This document shows, one piece after another, positions 1 through 5,544 of a stretch of DNA of 17,419 bases. This DNA is from an uncultured Actinomycetes bacterium (GTDB lineage: Bacteria; Actinomycetota; Thermoleophilia; Solirubrobacterales; Thermoleophilaceae), in assembly GCA_946481495.1 (NCBI GenBank), contig CAMLNW010000024.1, forward strand, positions 1-17,419. Direction: 5' to 3'. The notes beneath the pieces were generated by a model. The model saw nothing but the letters and a program-made list of their open reading frames with translations. It made no database searches and was not told the DNA's origin. The translations under genes and the position numbers were made by a program. How positions within the stretch are numbered: the first letter of the stretch is position 1; each line of letters begins with the position of its first letter.

Positions 1-586
1 CTTTCAACCGCTCGCCGCAGCCGGTGATCGTCCCACCGGTGCCCACGCCGGCGACGAGCACATCGACGCGGCCATCGGTATCGCGCCAGATCTCCTCGGC
101 AGTCGTGCGGCGGTGGATCTCCGGGTTCGCCGGGTTCGAGAACTGGTCAGGGATGAAGGCAGGGGCTCGGGCGTCAGCAATCGCGCGTGCCGCGGCGACA
201 GCCTCGTCCATCCCCCCCATCGACTCGGTGATCTGGACCTCCGCGCCGTAGAGCCGCAACAGGCTCTGGCGCTCGCGGCTCATCCCCTCCGGCATCGCCA
301 GCACGAGGTCATAGCCGCGCGCCGCGCAGACGAACGCCAGCGCAATCCCGGTGTTGCCCGACGTCGCCTCGACGATCGTCGTCTTGCCCGGCTCGATCTC
401 CCCCGCCGCCTCGGCCGCATCGATCATCGCCACCCCGATCCGGTCCTTGACGCTCCCGGCCGGATTCCCCACCTCGAGCTTCGCGATCAACTCCGCCCCA
501 CAGTCGGGCGCGATCCGCCGCAGCCAGACCAGCGGCGTGTCGCCGATCAGATCGGCGGGGTTGGAGGGAATCTCAGCCAACGCCAT
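1..586 (-). CDS. cysK: Cysteine synthase (O-acetylserine sulfhydrylase), 3' end beyond window
   Basis: This is a fold-type II PLP enzyme. By family it makes L-cysteine from O-acetylserine and sulfide in the cytoplasm. 195 residues are visible, with the C-terminus off the left edge. Seen in the sequence: N-terminal [10 protein letters not shown], the PLP-lysine motif NPAGSVKDR (Lys47), the phosphate/substrate loop TSGNTG (75-80), MPEGMSRER (99-106), and the PLP-phosphate glycine loop VGTGGT (181-186). The ATG at 586 is chosen because the family N-terminus begins here and a TAGGCT -10 hexamer lies 6 nt upstream, which implies a leaderless mRNA; no Shine-Dalgarno is visible. An Rrf2 regulator lies about 400 bp upstream on the same strand, as is typical of CymR-like control of cysteine genes. 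CysM or a cystathionine beta-synthase cannot be excluded without the C-terminus, but CysK fits best. Confidence 0.93.
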   Translation of the reverse strand, partial: MALAEIPSNPADLIGDTPLVWLRRIAPDCGAELIAKLEVGNPAGSVKDRIGVAMIDAAEAAGEIEPGKTTIVEATSGNTGIALAFVCAARGYDLVLAMPEGMSRERQSLLRLYGAEVQITESMGGMDEAVAAARAIADARAPAFIPDQFSNPANPEIHRRTTAEEIWRDTDGRVDVLVAGVGTGGTITGCGERLK

Positions 587-592
587 CGCGCG

Positions 593-598
593 AGCCTA
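593..598 (-). promoter_or_regulatory. Putative -10 hexamer of cysK (leaderless)
   Basis: Reading the minus strand, TAGGCT is followed by 6 nt and then the ATG of cysK. It matches the actinobacterial TAnnnT -10. A transcript starting at the normal distance would begin at the start codon. No convincing -35 is seen. This promoter would make cysK expression independent of the hairpins further upstream. Confidence 0.5.
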
Positions 599-620
599 TC
601 GGGCGAGCTAGACTGGCCAG

Positions 621-640
621 TGGTGAGTGCGAGGCTTTCC
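621..640. repeat. Imperfect direct repeat, copy B
   Basis: The plus strand reads tggtgagtgcgaggctttcc. It matches 18 of 20 positions with 771-790, exactly 150 bp away. Copy B lies just beyond the 652-673 hairpin and before the cysK promoter. On the minus strand both copies can be read as Glu-Ser-Leu-Ala-Leu-Thr, but copy B has no start or Shine-Dalgarno. It could be a duplicated remnant of the micropeptide gene or a protein-binding site. Confidence 0.6.
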
Positions 641-651
641 TCGTGCACGCG

Positions 652-713
652 AGGCCCGGCACCTGCCGGGCCTTGTCGTTGGTGGGGCCCGGCGCGCACC
701 GACGCCGGACCCC
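652..713 (-). promoter_or_regulatory. Mutually exclusive hairpin cluster upstream of cysK (attenuator-like)
   Basis: Four GC-rich arms are visible. Arms 684-694 and 703-713 pair over 10 of 11 positions with an 8-nt loop. Arms 652-660 and 665-673 pair perfectly over 9 bp with a 4-nt loop. The octamer ggcccggc occurs in both structures (653-660 and 686-693). The arm at 665-672 can therefore pair with either, giving 1:2, 2:3 and 3:4 alternatives in minus-strand order. This is the geometry of a transcription attenuator that follows a short leader ORF (733-792). No U-tract follows the last hairpin, and cysK appears to have its own promoter downstream, so the function is uncertain. The pairing is seen in the sequence; the regulatory role is inferred. 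Confidence 0.45.
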
Positions 714-732
714 GGGGTGGCCGTTGCCTACG

Positions 733-792
733 TCACCTGATCAAGACGATCAGGAGGGCAAGCAACGTAATGGTGAGTGCAAGGCTCTCCAT
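733..792 (-). CDS. Possible 19-residue hydrophobic micropeptide or leader peptide
   Basis: The ORF reads MESLALTITLLALLIVLIR, then TGA. It has seven Leu, three Ile and one Val, and is essentially a single hydrophobic helix with a Glu near the N-terminus and a terminal Arg. The minus strand carries AGGAGG 8 nt upstream of this ATG, within a 10-nt perfect match to the 16S 3' tail (AGGAGGTGAT). An in-frame ATG two codons earlier (798) overlaps that Shine-Dalgarno and is less likely. Alternatives are a leader peptide rich in Leu/Ile controlling the hairpins just downstream, a type I toxin-like peptide (Ibs-type toxins are of similar length and composition), a small membrane subunit, or chance. 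No family is recognised. Confidence 0.4.
   Translation of the reverse strand: MESLALTITLLALLIVLIR
771..790. repeat. Imperfect direct repeat, copy A
   Basis: The plus strand reads tggtgagtgcaaggctctcc. It is the partner of 621-640 (18 of 20 identical, 150 bp apart). Copy A covers the first codons of the putative micropeptide, whereas copy B does not sit at a recognisable gene start. Confidence 0.6.
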
Positions 793-798
793 CGGCAT

Positions 799-806
799 CA
801 CCTCCT
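799..806 (-). promoter_or_regulatory. Near-perfect Shine-Dalgarno of the micropeptide
   Basis: The minus strand reads AGGAGGTG. It continues as AGGAGGTGAT, complementary to ten bases of the 16S rRNA tail. It is the strongest ribosome-binding site in the window, and it serves no annotated gene other than the 19-codon ORF. Confidence 0.55.
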
Positions 807-825
807 ATCCCGCGCCCGACGGTGC

Positions 826-939
826 TCAGCGCACGTCTGCAAGACGGTTAGGAAGCTTGCCTCCACCCACCTGGATCTTCTGTAAGCGCGGCGCCTCGAT
901 CACCACGCCATCGCGACGATTCTGCGCGATATCGGCCAC
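826..939 (-). CDS. Doubtful small ORF (about 37 residues)
   Basis: The frame is open from an in-frame TAG at 973-975 to a TGA at 826-828. A GTG at 939 is a possible start, giving a peptide that ends VGGGKLPNRLADVR. No Shine-Dalgarno or -10 is evident at that GTG. Third-codon-position GC is visibly lower than in the neighbouring genes, which argues against a native coding gene or suggests a decayed or acquired one. It lies 33 bp upstream of the micropeptide on the same strand. No homologous family is recognised. Confidence 0.25.
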   Translation of the reverse strand: MADIAQNRRDGVVIEAPRLQKIQVGGGKLPNRLADVR

Positions 940-998
940 AACGCCGTAGCACCGAACAGTCGAATTCGACGCCTAGCTAGCCCAGCGGCTGGCAGCGT

Positions 999-1397
999 CT
1001 AGATGTAGTACATCGGCGAGCCGACGTCGGACTCGCGCTCGGCGAGGTCGGCGATCGAAGTCGTGCGCAGGACGGTCTTGAGCGCGCCGGTTGCCTCGGT
1101 CCAGACCTGGTCGGTGGCGCCGGGGCCGGAGCCGAGCTCGCCGTCGAGTAGCTCGGTGACCTCGAGGACGGTGACCTCGGCTGGTGGGCGGGCGAACAGA
1201 TAGCCGCCCTTGACTCCACGCTGACTCTGGAGGATGCCGGCACGGCGCAGGGTCGCGAAGAGGCCCTCGAGGAACTGGACCGGGATGTCGCGGGCCTTGG
1301 CGATCTCGCCGATCGGAACCGGCTCGGCCTCGCCGCGACGGGCGAGCTCGGTGAGCGCGCGGACCGCATACGGCGACTTGGTCGTGATCGTCAACAC
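999..1397 (-). CDS. Rrf2-family transcriptional regulator (CymR-like)
   Basis: A 132-residue cytoplasmic DNA-binding protein of usual Rrf2 length. It has an N-terminal winged helix-turn-helix (LTITTKSPYAVRALTELA at 2-19, then the EIAKARDIPVQFLEGLFATL helices at 31-50) and the family signature wing LQSQRGVKGGYLFARPP (56-72). The dimer helix follows, and the C-terminus is MYYI. It has no cysteine at all, so it cannot bind an IscR/NsrR-type Fe-S cluster through Cys. That points to a CymR-like regulator, in line with cysK downstream on the same strand. The GTG at 1397 is chosen because the family N-terminus starts here and TAGACT lies 7 nt upstream (leaderless). The frame stays open upstream to 1586, but that stretch lies antisense to the vanZ-like gene. 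It is divergent from that gene, with 61 bp between the starts. Confidence 0.9.
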   Translation of the reverse strand: MLTITTKSPYAVRALTELARRGEAEPVPIGEIAKARDIPVQFLEGLFATLRRAGILQSQRGVKGGYLFARPPAEVTVLEVTELLDGELGSGPGATDQVWTEATGALKTVLRTTSIADLAERESDVGSPMYYI

Positions 1398-1404
1398 CGG
1401 AGCG

Positions 1405-1410
1405 AGTCTA
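1405..1410 (-). promoter_or_regulatory. Putative -10 of the rrf2 gene (leaderless), with possible operator
   Basis: The minus strand reads TAGACT, then 7 nt, then GTG. The spacer between this and the divergent -10 at 1446-1451 is only 35 bp. It contains an 11-bp palindrome, gcggcagccgc, at 1420-1430 that overlaps where both -35 regions would lie. That position would suit autorepression and co-control of the divergent gene, but the palindrome is short and GC-rich. Confidence 0.5.
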
Positions 1411-1445
1411 GTGCCCGTCGCGGCAGCCGCTGAGGGCGCGAACGC

Positions 1446-1451
1446 TAGGTT
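1446..1451 (+). promoter_or_regulatory. Putative -10 of the vanZ-like gene (leaderless)
   Basis: The plus strand reads TAGGTT, then 7 nt, then ATG at 1459, the same spacing as at the divergent rrf2 start. No Shine-Dalgarno is present in those 7 nt. Confidence 0.5.
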
Positions 1452-1458
1452 GCGGGCG

Positions 1459-1845
1459 ATGCGGAACGCGCTGCGCACAGCTGCCCCCTTCGCCGCCCCG
1501 CTCGCGCTGATGGCGCTGATCTTCGCCTTCTCGGCGATGCCGAGCGACAACGAGCACCACAGCACGCTGATGTTCGTAATGCGCAAGCTGGCGCACTTCA
1601 GCGAGTACTTCGCGCTGACGGGTCTTTGGTGGTGGGCCCTGAAGACGCAGGTCGGCGGGCGGCGGGCGCTGCTGCCAGCGGTCGCGATCGCGTTCGGCTA
1701 CGCCATCACCGACGAGATTCACCAGACGTTTGTCAGCGGCCGAACAGGCACACCCCGTGACGTCCTGATCGACGCCGCCGGGATCCTCACCGCGACGTGG
1801 CTAGTCAGGCGTTCGCTAGATCCAGCCGCGGTTCGTAGCGGTTAG
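1459..1845 (+). CDS. VanZ-like family membrane protein
   Basis: A 128-residue protein with about three to four hydrophobic segments (around 9-27, 47-62, 70-85 and 103-117). It carries the VanZ-like hallmarks: SAMPSD after the first segment, RKLAHFSEYF (42-51), and DEIHQTFVSGRTGTPRDVLIDAAG (85-108), the conserved acidic, His and Arg residues of the family. VanZ itself gives low-level teicoplanin resistance. The role of these short stand-alone homologues is not established, so no resistance phenotype should be read from it. The ATG at 1459 is set by the TAGGTT -10 and the start of the hydrophobic domain; the frame upstream lies inside the divergent gene. The last 30 bp overlap the 3' end of the HDOD gene in convergent orientation. 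Confidence 0.85.
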   Translation: MRNALRTAAPFAAPLALMALIFAFSAMPSDNEHHSTLMFVMRKLAHFSEYFALTGLWWWALKTQVGGRRALLPAVAIAFGYAITDEIHQTFVSGRTGTPRDVLIDAAGILTATWLVRRSLDPAAVRSG

Positions 1846-2898
1846 GACCGCCTGGGCGCGGTCGGCCGCGCCGAGCTTCGCGTAGGTGTTGTGGAGGTGC
1901 GTGCGCACGGTGCTCGTCGACAGGTCGAGCTCGCCGGCGATCTGCTTGTACACCTTGCCTTCGGCGAGCTTGCGCAGGACGTCGAGCTCGCGCTTGCTGA
2001 GCGGACACGGGTCGACGTGACGGCGTCCGCCGCCGTTGCCGTCAGCGCAGTAGGGAAACTCGTACATCAGGCTGCGCAGGGCGTCTGGCGTGAGGTCGAG
2101 CGCCATGCCGGCGCCGAGCAGCTCGTTGCGATCGATCGGCTCGCCCTGGCCGTAGTGGGCGAGCATGTCGGCGAGGCGGACCATCGCCGCCTGGCCGTCG
2201 GCGTCCTCGGAGTGGTGGCGCTCGATCGAGGTCGCGAGGCCGTCGGGCAGGCCCCAGCGGCGGGCCAGGACGCCACCGACGACGGCGTGGTCGACGCCGA
2301 GCTCGCGCCGCTCGCGATGGACGCGCTCGCCAGGCGTACGGGCGTCGCCGTGGATCTGCTCCGGGTAGGCCGGGTAGGACTGGACGAGGACGAGCTTGCC
2401 GATGTCGTGGACGAGCGCGGCGGTGAGCAGCGAGTCGCGCCCCTCGTAGCCGATCTCGCGGGCAATCTTGTCGGCGGCGGCCTGGGTGGCGACGGCGTGC
2501 AACCGGAAGCGCTCCGGCATCACGTCCCAGCCGGGGCTGCGCTCGAAGAAGTCGAAGGTCTGGGCGCGCTGGGCGAGCTGCTCGACGCGCTCGTAGCCGA
2601 GCACCTCGACCGCCTCGCGGATGTCGGAGATCTTGCCGCGGCGCGGCGTCGAGATGCCGTTGGCGATCCGCAGCACGGTCGATACGAGCGCGACGTCGGA
2701 CTCGATCGCCTCGACGATCTTGCCGGTCTCCGCCGGAACCTCGCCGACTACGCGCAGCACGCGGGTGCGTGACTCTTCGAGCGCCGGGAACGCCTCGAGC
2801 GCCTCGAAGGCGGCCGTCAGGCGACGGCCGTGGCCCTCGCTGGGTCGCCCGATGCCCTTCGCCGCCGAAGCAGGGGTGTTTGAGATGAGAGTCTGCAC
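1816..2898 (-). CDS. HDOD domain protein with C-terminal LuxR-type helix-turn-helix
   Basis: A 360-residue signalling protein. An HDOD module covers roughly residues 28-260: AFEALEAFPALEESRTRVL, then AIESDVALVSTVLRIAN (64-80) and a helix with EAVEVLGYERVEQLA. The HD-type metal ligands appear intact: His134, His164-Asp165 in LVHDIGK, His204 in GVDHAVVGG, His228/His229 in ERHHS, and Asp244 in RLADML. A LuxR/GerE HTH occupies 298-358 (LSKRELDVLRKLAEGK, then STSTVRTHLHNTYAKLG). No receiver domain or TM segment is seen. The signal is unknown; an intact HD site allows phosphohydrolase activity, but no substrate can be named. The GTG at 2898 has AGGTG 7 nt upstream. It lies 45 bp downstream of gltX on the same strand, so co-transcription with gltX is plausible. 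Confidence 0.85.
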   Translation of the reverse strand: MQTLISNTPASAAKGIGRPSEGHGRRLTAAFEALEAFPALEESRTRVLRVVGEVPAETGKIVEAIESDVALVSTVLRIANGISTPRRGKISDIREAVEVLGYERVEQLAQRAQTFDFFERSPGWDVMPERFRLHAVATQAAADKIAREIGYEGRDSLLTAALVHDIGKLVLVQSYPAYPEQIHGDARTPGERVHRERRELGVDHAVVGGVLARRWGLPDGLATSIERHHSEDADGQAAMVRLADMLAHYGQGEPIDRNELLGAGMALDLTPDALRSLMYEFPYCADGNGGGRRHVDPCPLSKRELDVLRKLAEGKVYKQIAGELDLSTSTVRTHLHNTYAKLGAADRAQAVLTATNRGWI

Positions 2899-2943
2899 TT
2901 CAGGGCACCTATCGGCACCCCGTTGCAGGGCTTGAGCCTCGGA

Positions 2944-4272
2944 TTACGGCGAAGCGCCCGGCGGGTGCGCACGAGAATCTCCCTGCGCGAGCGCGTCGTC
3001 GATGCGGAGCAGCGTCTCGTCGCGTCCGAGCGCCACCACCGCCGCGAGGCGGACTGGCTGGAAGACCTCGCGCGGCTTGACGTCGAGCTGTTCGACGACC
3101 GCGCGCAGCGCCGCCTCGACGCCCGCGTCGTCGAACGGCTCGACCTGCGCTATCGCCTCGCGCGCGGCAGCCAGGCGCGCGTGAGCGCCGTCGCCCATCA
3201 CCTTCGCCCACGCCTTCTCGTCGTAAGGCTGGCGTTCGACGAGGAAGCCGGCGAGCGGCCAGAACTCGTCAAGCGTCTGCATTTTGTCCTGGGCGAGCGT
3301 CGCGGCCTGCTCGAGACCCTCGCGACCGAGCCGCTGCTCGAGCCGACGCGCCAGCTCTGCCGGCGGCAGCTCGCGCAGGTAGCGGCCGTTCATCCAACGC
3401 AGCTTCTGCTCGTCGAAGACCGCCGGCGACTTCGACACGCGCGCGAGATCGAAGTTCTCGACCATCTGCTCGGTCGTCATCAAGGTCGTCGAGTCGTCGA
3501 GCGACCAGCCGAGCAGCGCGATGTAGTTGCGCACCGCCTCCGGCAGGTAGCCGGCGTCGCGCAGCTCCTGCACCGACGCGGCGCCATGGCGCTTCGACAG
3601 CTTCTTGCCGTCGGGGCCGTGCAGCAGCGGCAGGTGGGCGTAGGTCGGCGTCTCGGCTCCAAGCGCCTCGAGCACCAGCAGCTGCTTCGGCGTGTTCGAC
3701 AGGTGATCCTCGCCGCGCACGACGTGGGTGATGCCGGCGTCGAGATCGTCGATCGCGACGGCGAAGTTGTAGAGCACCGATCCATCGGCGCGGGCGATCA
3801 CGAGGTCGTCGATGTGGATGTGGTCGAAGCGGGTGTCGCCGCGGATCGCGTCGTGGACGACGGTCGTGCCCTCGTCGGGCACGCGCAGGCGGATCGCGCC
3901 GTCGCTCTCGGCCTCGCCGCGGAAGCCGCGACCGGGGTGCTGCTCCTTCCACGCCTTGACTTCCTCCGCCGCGGCGTTGGAGTGGTAGGCGTGACCGCTG
4001 TCGAGCAGTTGCTGGAGCGCGTCGCGGTGCCGATCGGCGCGTTCGCTCTGGAAGACCGGCCCCTCGTCGAAGTCCAGCTCGAGCCAGCGCAGAGCGTCGA
4101 GAATCTGTTCGACGTTCTCCTCGGTGGAGCGCTCCCTGTCGGTATCCTCGATCCGCAGCACGAGGTCGCCCCCGGACCCGCGGGCGAAGAGCCAGTTGAA
4201 CAGCGCCGTGCGCGCGCCTCCGATGTGGAGAGCGCCGGTGGGCGAAGGAGCGAATCGGACTCGGATGGACAC
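2944..4272 (-). CDS. gltX: Glutamyl-tRNA synthetase
   Basis: A 442-residue class I synthetase that charges tRNA-Glu in the cytoplasm. It has the N-terminal RFAPSPTGALHIGGARTALFN (HIGH motif at 16-19), LRIEDTDRERS, RGEDHLSNTPKQ in the Rossmann fold, and LHGPDGKKLSKRHG (KMSKS motif at 224-228), followed by the alpha-helical anticodon domain. The connective region lacks the Cys zinc ligands of some GluRS (AYHSNAAAEEVKAW). Near the C-terminus, FQPVRLA at 404-410 runs almost directly into ALGRDETLLRI (414-424). The family usually has a TG...SP..LFE segment of about 11-13 residues between them, so an in-frame contraction is suspected. The start is GTG at 4272, preceded by TAGCAT 9 nt upstream. It is divergent from nfo with only 9 bp between starts. 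Whether it is discriminating or non-discriminating (tRNA-Gln) cannot be told here. Confidence 0.96.
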   Translation of the reverse strand: MSIRVRFAPSPTGALHIGGARTALFNWLFARGSGGDLVLRIEDTDRERSTEENVEQILDALRWLELDFDEGPVFQSERADRHRDALQQLLDSGHAYHSNAAAEEVKAWKEQHPGRGFRGEAESDGAIRLRVPDEGTTVVHDAIRGDTRFDHIHIDDLVIARADGSVLYNFAVAIDDLDAGITHVVRGEDHLSNTPKQLLVLEALGAETPTYAHLPLLHGPDGKKLSKRHGAASVQELRDAGYLPEAVRNYIALLGWSLDDSTTLMTTEQMVENFDLARVSKSPAVFDEQKLRWMNGRYLRELPPAELARRLEQRLGREGLEQAATLAQDKMQTLDEFWPLAGFLVERQPYDEKAWAKVMGDGAHARLAAAREAIAQVEPFDDAGVEAALRAVVEQLDVKPREVFQPVRLAAVVALGRDETLLRIDDALAQGDSRAHPPGASP

Positions 4273-4281
4273 GGGGGCGGC

Positions 4282-4287
4282 ATGCTA
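4282..4287 (-). promoter_or_regulatory. Putative -10 of gltX overlapping the nfo start codon
   Basis: The minus strand reads TAGCAT, then 9 nt, then the GTG of gltX. The same six base pairs on the plus strand are the first two codons of nfo (ATG CTA). The mRNA leader would be only about 2-3 nt. Confidence 0.4.
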
Positions 4288-5151
4288 ATCGGCGCGCACG
4301 TTTCTACTGCCGGCGGCCTCGTGAAGGCGCATGGCCGCGGCGTCGAGATCGGCGCCGACGCGATCCAGGTCTTCAACCAGTCGCCGCGGATGTGGAAGCC
4401 GACGCGTTGGAAGGACGACGACATCGCGGCGTTCGGCGAGCTGATGGCCGACGGGCCGATCAAGTCGATCGTCATCCACGCCGTCTACCTCGTCAACTGC
4501 GCCTCGAAGGAGCCCGAGATTCGGACGAAGTCGCTGGCGTCGCTGAAACACTCGCTGCGGATGGGTGACGCGATCGGCGCCGACGGCGTCGTGCTGCATC
4601 CGGGATCGACCGTCGGCGAGCCGCACGAGGAGGCACTGAAGCGCGTCGGCGACGCCCTCGGCGAAGCGCTCGACGAGTCGGATTCCTGCCCGCTGCTGCT
4701 CGAGGACACCGCCGGCGCCGGCAACACGCTCGGCCGCTCGTTCGACGAGCTGGCGCGGCTGGTCGAGCTTGCTGGCGGTCGTGAGCGGCTGGGGCTCTGC
4801 CTCGACTCCTGCCACCTGCTCGCCAGTGGCTACGACGTCCGGACCGCCGACACAGTCGCGAGGGTGATGGACGAGTGCGAGGCGACGGTCGGCAAGGGCC
4901 GGCTGCGTTGTCTGCACGTCAACGACTCGCTGACACCACTCGGGTCGAACCGCGACCGTCACGCCGCGCTCGGCGAGGGTGAGATCGGCGCGCGCGGCTG
5001 CGGAGCGTTCCTCTCCGAGCCGCGCTTCGAGAATCTGCCGGCGATCTTCGAGGGGCCGGGCCTGGAGGGCAAGGCCCCGACCGCCGCGGACATCGAGCGG
5101 GCGCGCGAGCTGCGACGCAACGGGCTGCGCGCCCGCGCCCGGCGAAAGTAG
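4282..5151 (+). CDS. nfo: Deoxyribonuclease IV (AP endonuclease IV)
   Basis: A 289-residue TIM-barrel enzyme of base excision repair. By family it cleaves DNA 5' of abasic sites and removes 3' blocking groups. It starts with the family N-terminus MLIGAHVSTAGGLVKA. All nine trinuclear zinc ligands align with E. coli Nfo at a constant offset of 3-4: His66, His106 (VLHPGS), Glu141 (LEDTAG), Asp175 and His178 (CLDSCH), His212 (LHVNDS), Asp225 and His227 (NRDRH), and Glu257. The ATG at 4282 is clear from the family N-terminus; the frame is open far upstream, but that part is antisense to gltX. A GGGGG stretch 5 nt upstream may serve as a weak ribosome-binding site. No TAnnnT hexamer abuts this start, so its promoter probably lies inside gltX. 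Confidence 0.96.
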   Translation: MLIGAHVSTAGGLVKAHGRGVEIGADAIQVFNQSPRMWKPTRWKDDDIAAFGELMADGPIKSIVIHAVYLVNCASKEPEIRTKSLASLKHSLRMGDAIGADGVVLHPGSTVGEPHEEALKRVGDALGEALDESDSCPLLLEDTAGAGNTLGRSFDELARLVELAGGRERLGLCLDSCHLLASGYDVRTADTVARVMDECEATVGKGRLRCLHVNDSLTPLGSNRDRHAALGEGEIGARGCGAFLSEPRFENLPAIFEGPGLEGKAPTAADIERARELRRNGLRARARRK

Positions 5152-5187
5152 CCGACCCGAGCGCGATCGAAGCTGTGTAACAACCGC

Positions 5188-5216
5188 TTGCCGGTGCGCA
5201 CAGCACGGTCTACCCT
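5188..5216 (+). promoter_or_regulatory. Sigma-70-type promoter of the zinc-ribbon gene
   Basis: TTGCCG at 5188-5193, a 17-bp spacer, then TACCCT at 5211-5216, 10 nt before the ATG at 5227. This is the best two-element promoter in the window. The predicted leader is about 3-4 nt long. The rest of the 75-bp gap after nfo shows nothing else. Confidence 0.5.
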
Positions 5217-5226
5217 GCATATCTGC

Positions 5227-5544
5227 ATGGGATTGGCTGCTCACCCCGACTTCCAGAACTGGCTCGCGTGCTATGCCGCGCGCCACGAGCTGATGCACGG
5301 CGACGGGCCGGCCTCACCCGCTGGGATCTGCGACGGCTGCGGCGATCCGCTCGAGCAGCCGCTCTCGGTAGCCCCCTTCTGCGTCGTCTGCCTCGCCGAG
5401 CAGTACGGCTACGACCGTGCCCAGTCGGCGGCGCGAATCGCCACGGCGTTGCGGATCGCGATCGCGGCGGAGGTGGGCACTCCGCTGAGCGACGTCCGGG
5501 CGGCGGTCGAAGACGTTCTCGAGGACCTAGAGCCGGTCGCGTAG
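5227..5544 (+). CDS. Small CxxC/CxxC zinc-ribbon protein, unknown function
   Basis: A 105-residue soluble protein. Two CxxC knuckles, CDGC (35-38) and CVVC (52-55), are 13 residues apart and very probably bind one zinc ion. A further Cys15 lies in an N-terminal helix (NWLACYAARHELMH). The C-terminal 40 residues are a predicted helix with little else of note and end in an acidic stretch (VEDVLEDLEPVA). No family is recognised. The ATG at 5227 is chosen from the promoter position; a slightly longer in-frame start would overlap the -35. Its 3' end overlaps the next, oppositely oriented gene by 18 bp. Base composition and codon use are like the neighbours, so it looks native. Confidence 0.7.
   Translation: MGLAAHPDFQNWLACYAARHELMHGDGPASPAGICDGCGDPLEQPLSVAPFCVVCLAEQYGYDRAQSAARIATALRIAIAAEVGTPLSDVRAAVEDVLEDLEPVA

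Noticed and set aside
113..949. Plus-strand open frame of 278 codons across the cysK start and leader region
   Set aside because: It is mostly the antisense shadow of cysK and then runs through the hairpin arms. It has no start signal and no domain.
587..998. tRNA, 4.5S SRP RNA, 6S RNA or a known riboswitch in the gene-poor stretch
   Set aside because: I looked for cloverleaf arms, the SRP GGAAG loop context and familiar riboswitch cores and saw none. Only the hairpins, repeat and small ORFs are supportable.
1398..1586. N-terminal extension of the Rrf2 gene to 1586
   Set aside because: The extension lies antisense to the vanZ-like gene and precedes the conserved Rrf2 N-terminus. The leaderless -10 at 1405-1410 supports the GTG at 1397.
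1459..1845. Glycopeptide resistance determinant (VanZ)
   Set aside because: Short stand-alone VanZ-like proteins are common in chromosomes without van genes. No other van gene is nearby, so resistance should not be inferred.
2923..4281. The nfo reading frame stays open for 1359 bp upstream of its ATG
   Set aside because: That part is antisense to gltX and has no recognisable domain. Endonuclease IV starts cleanly at MLIGAHVS, so it is not a fusion protein.
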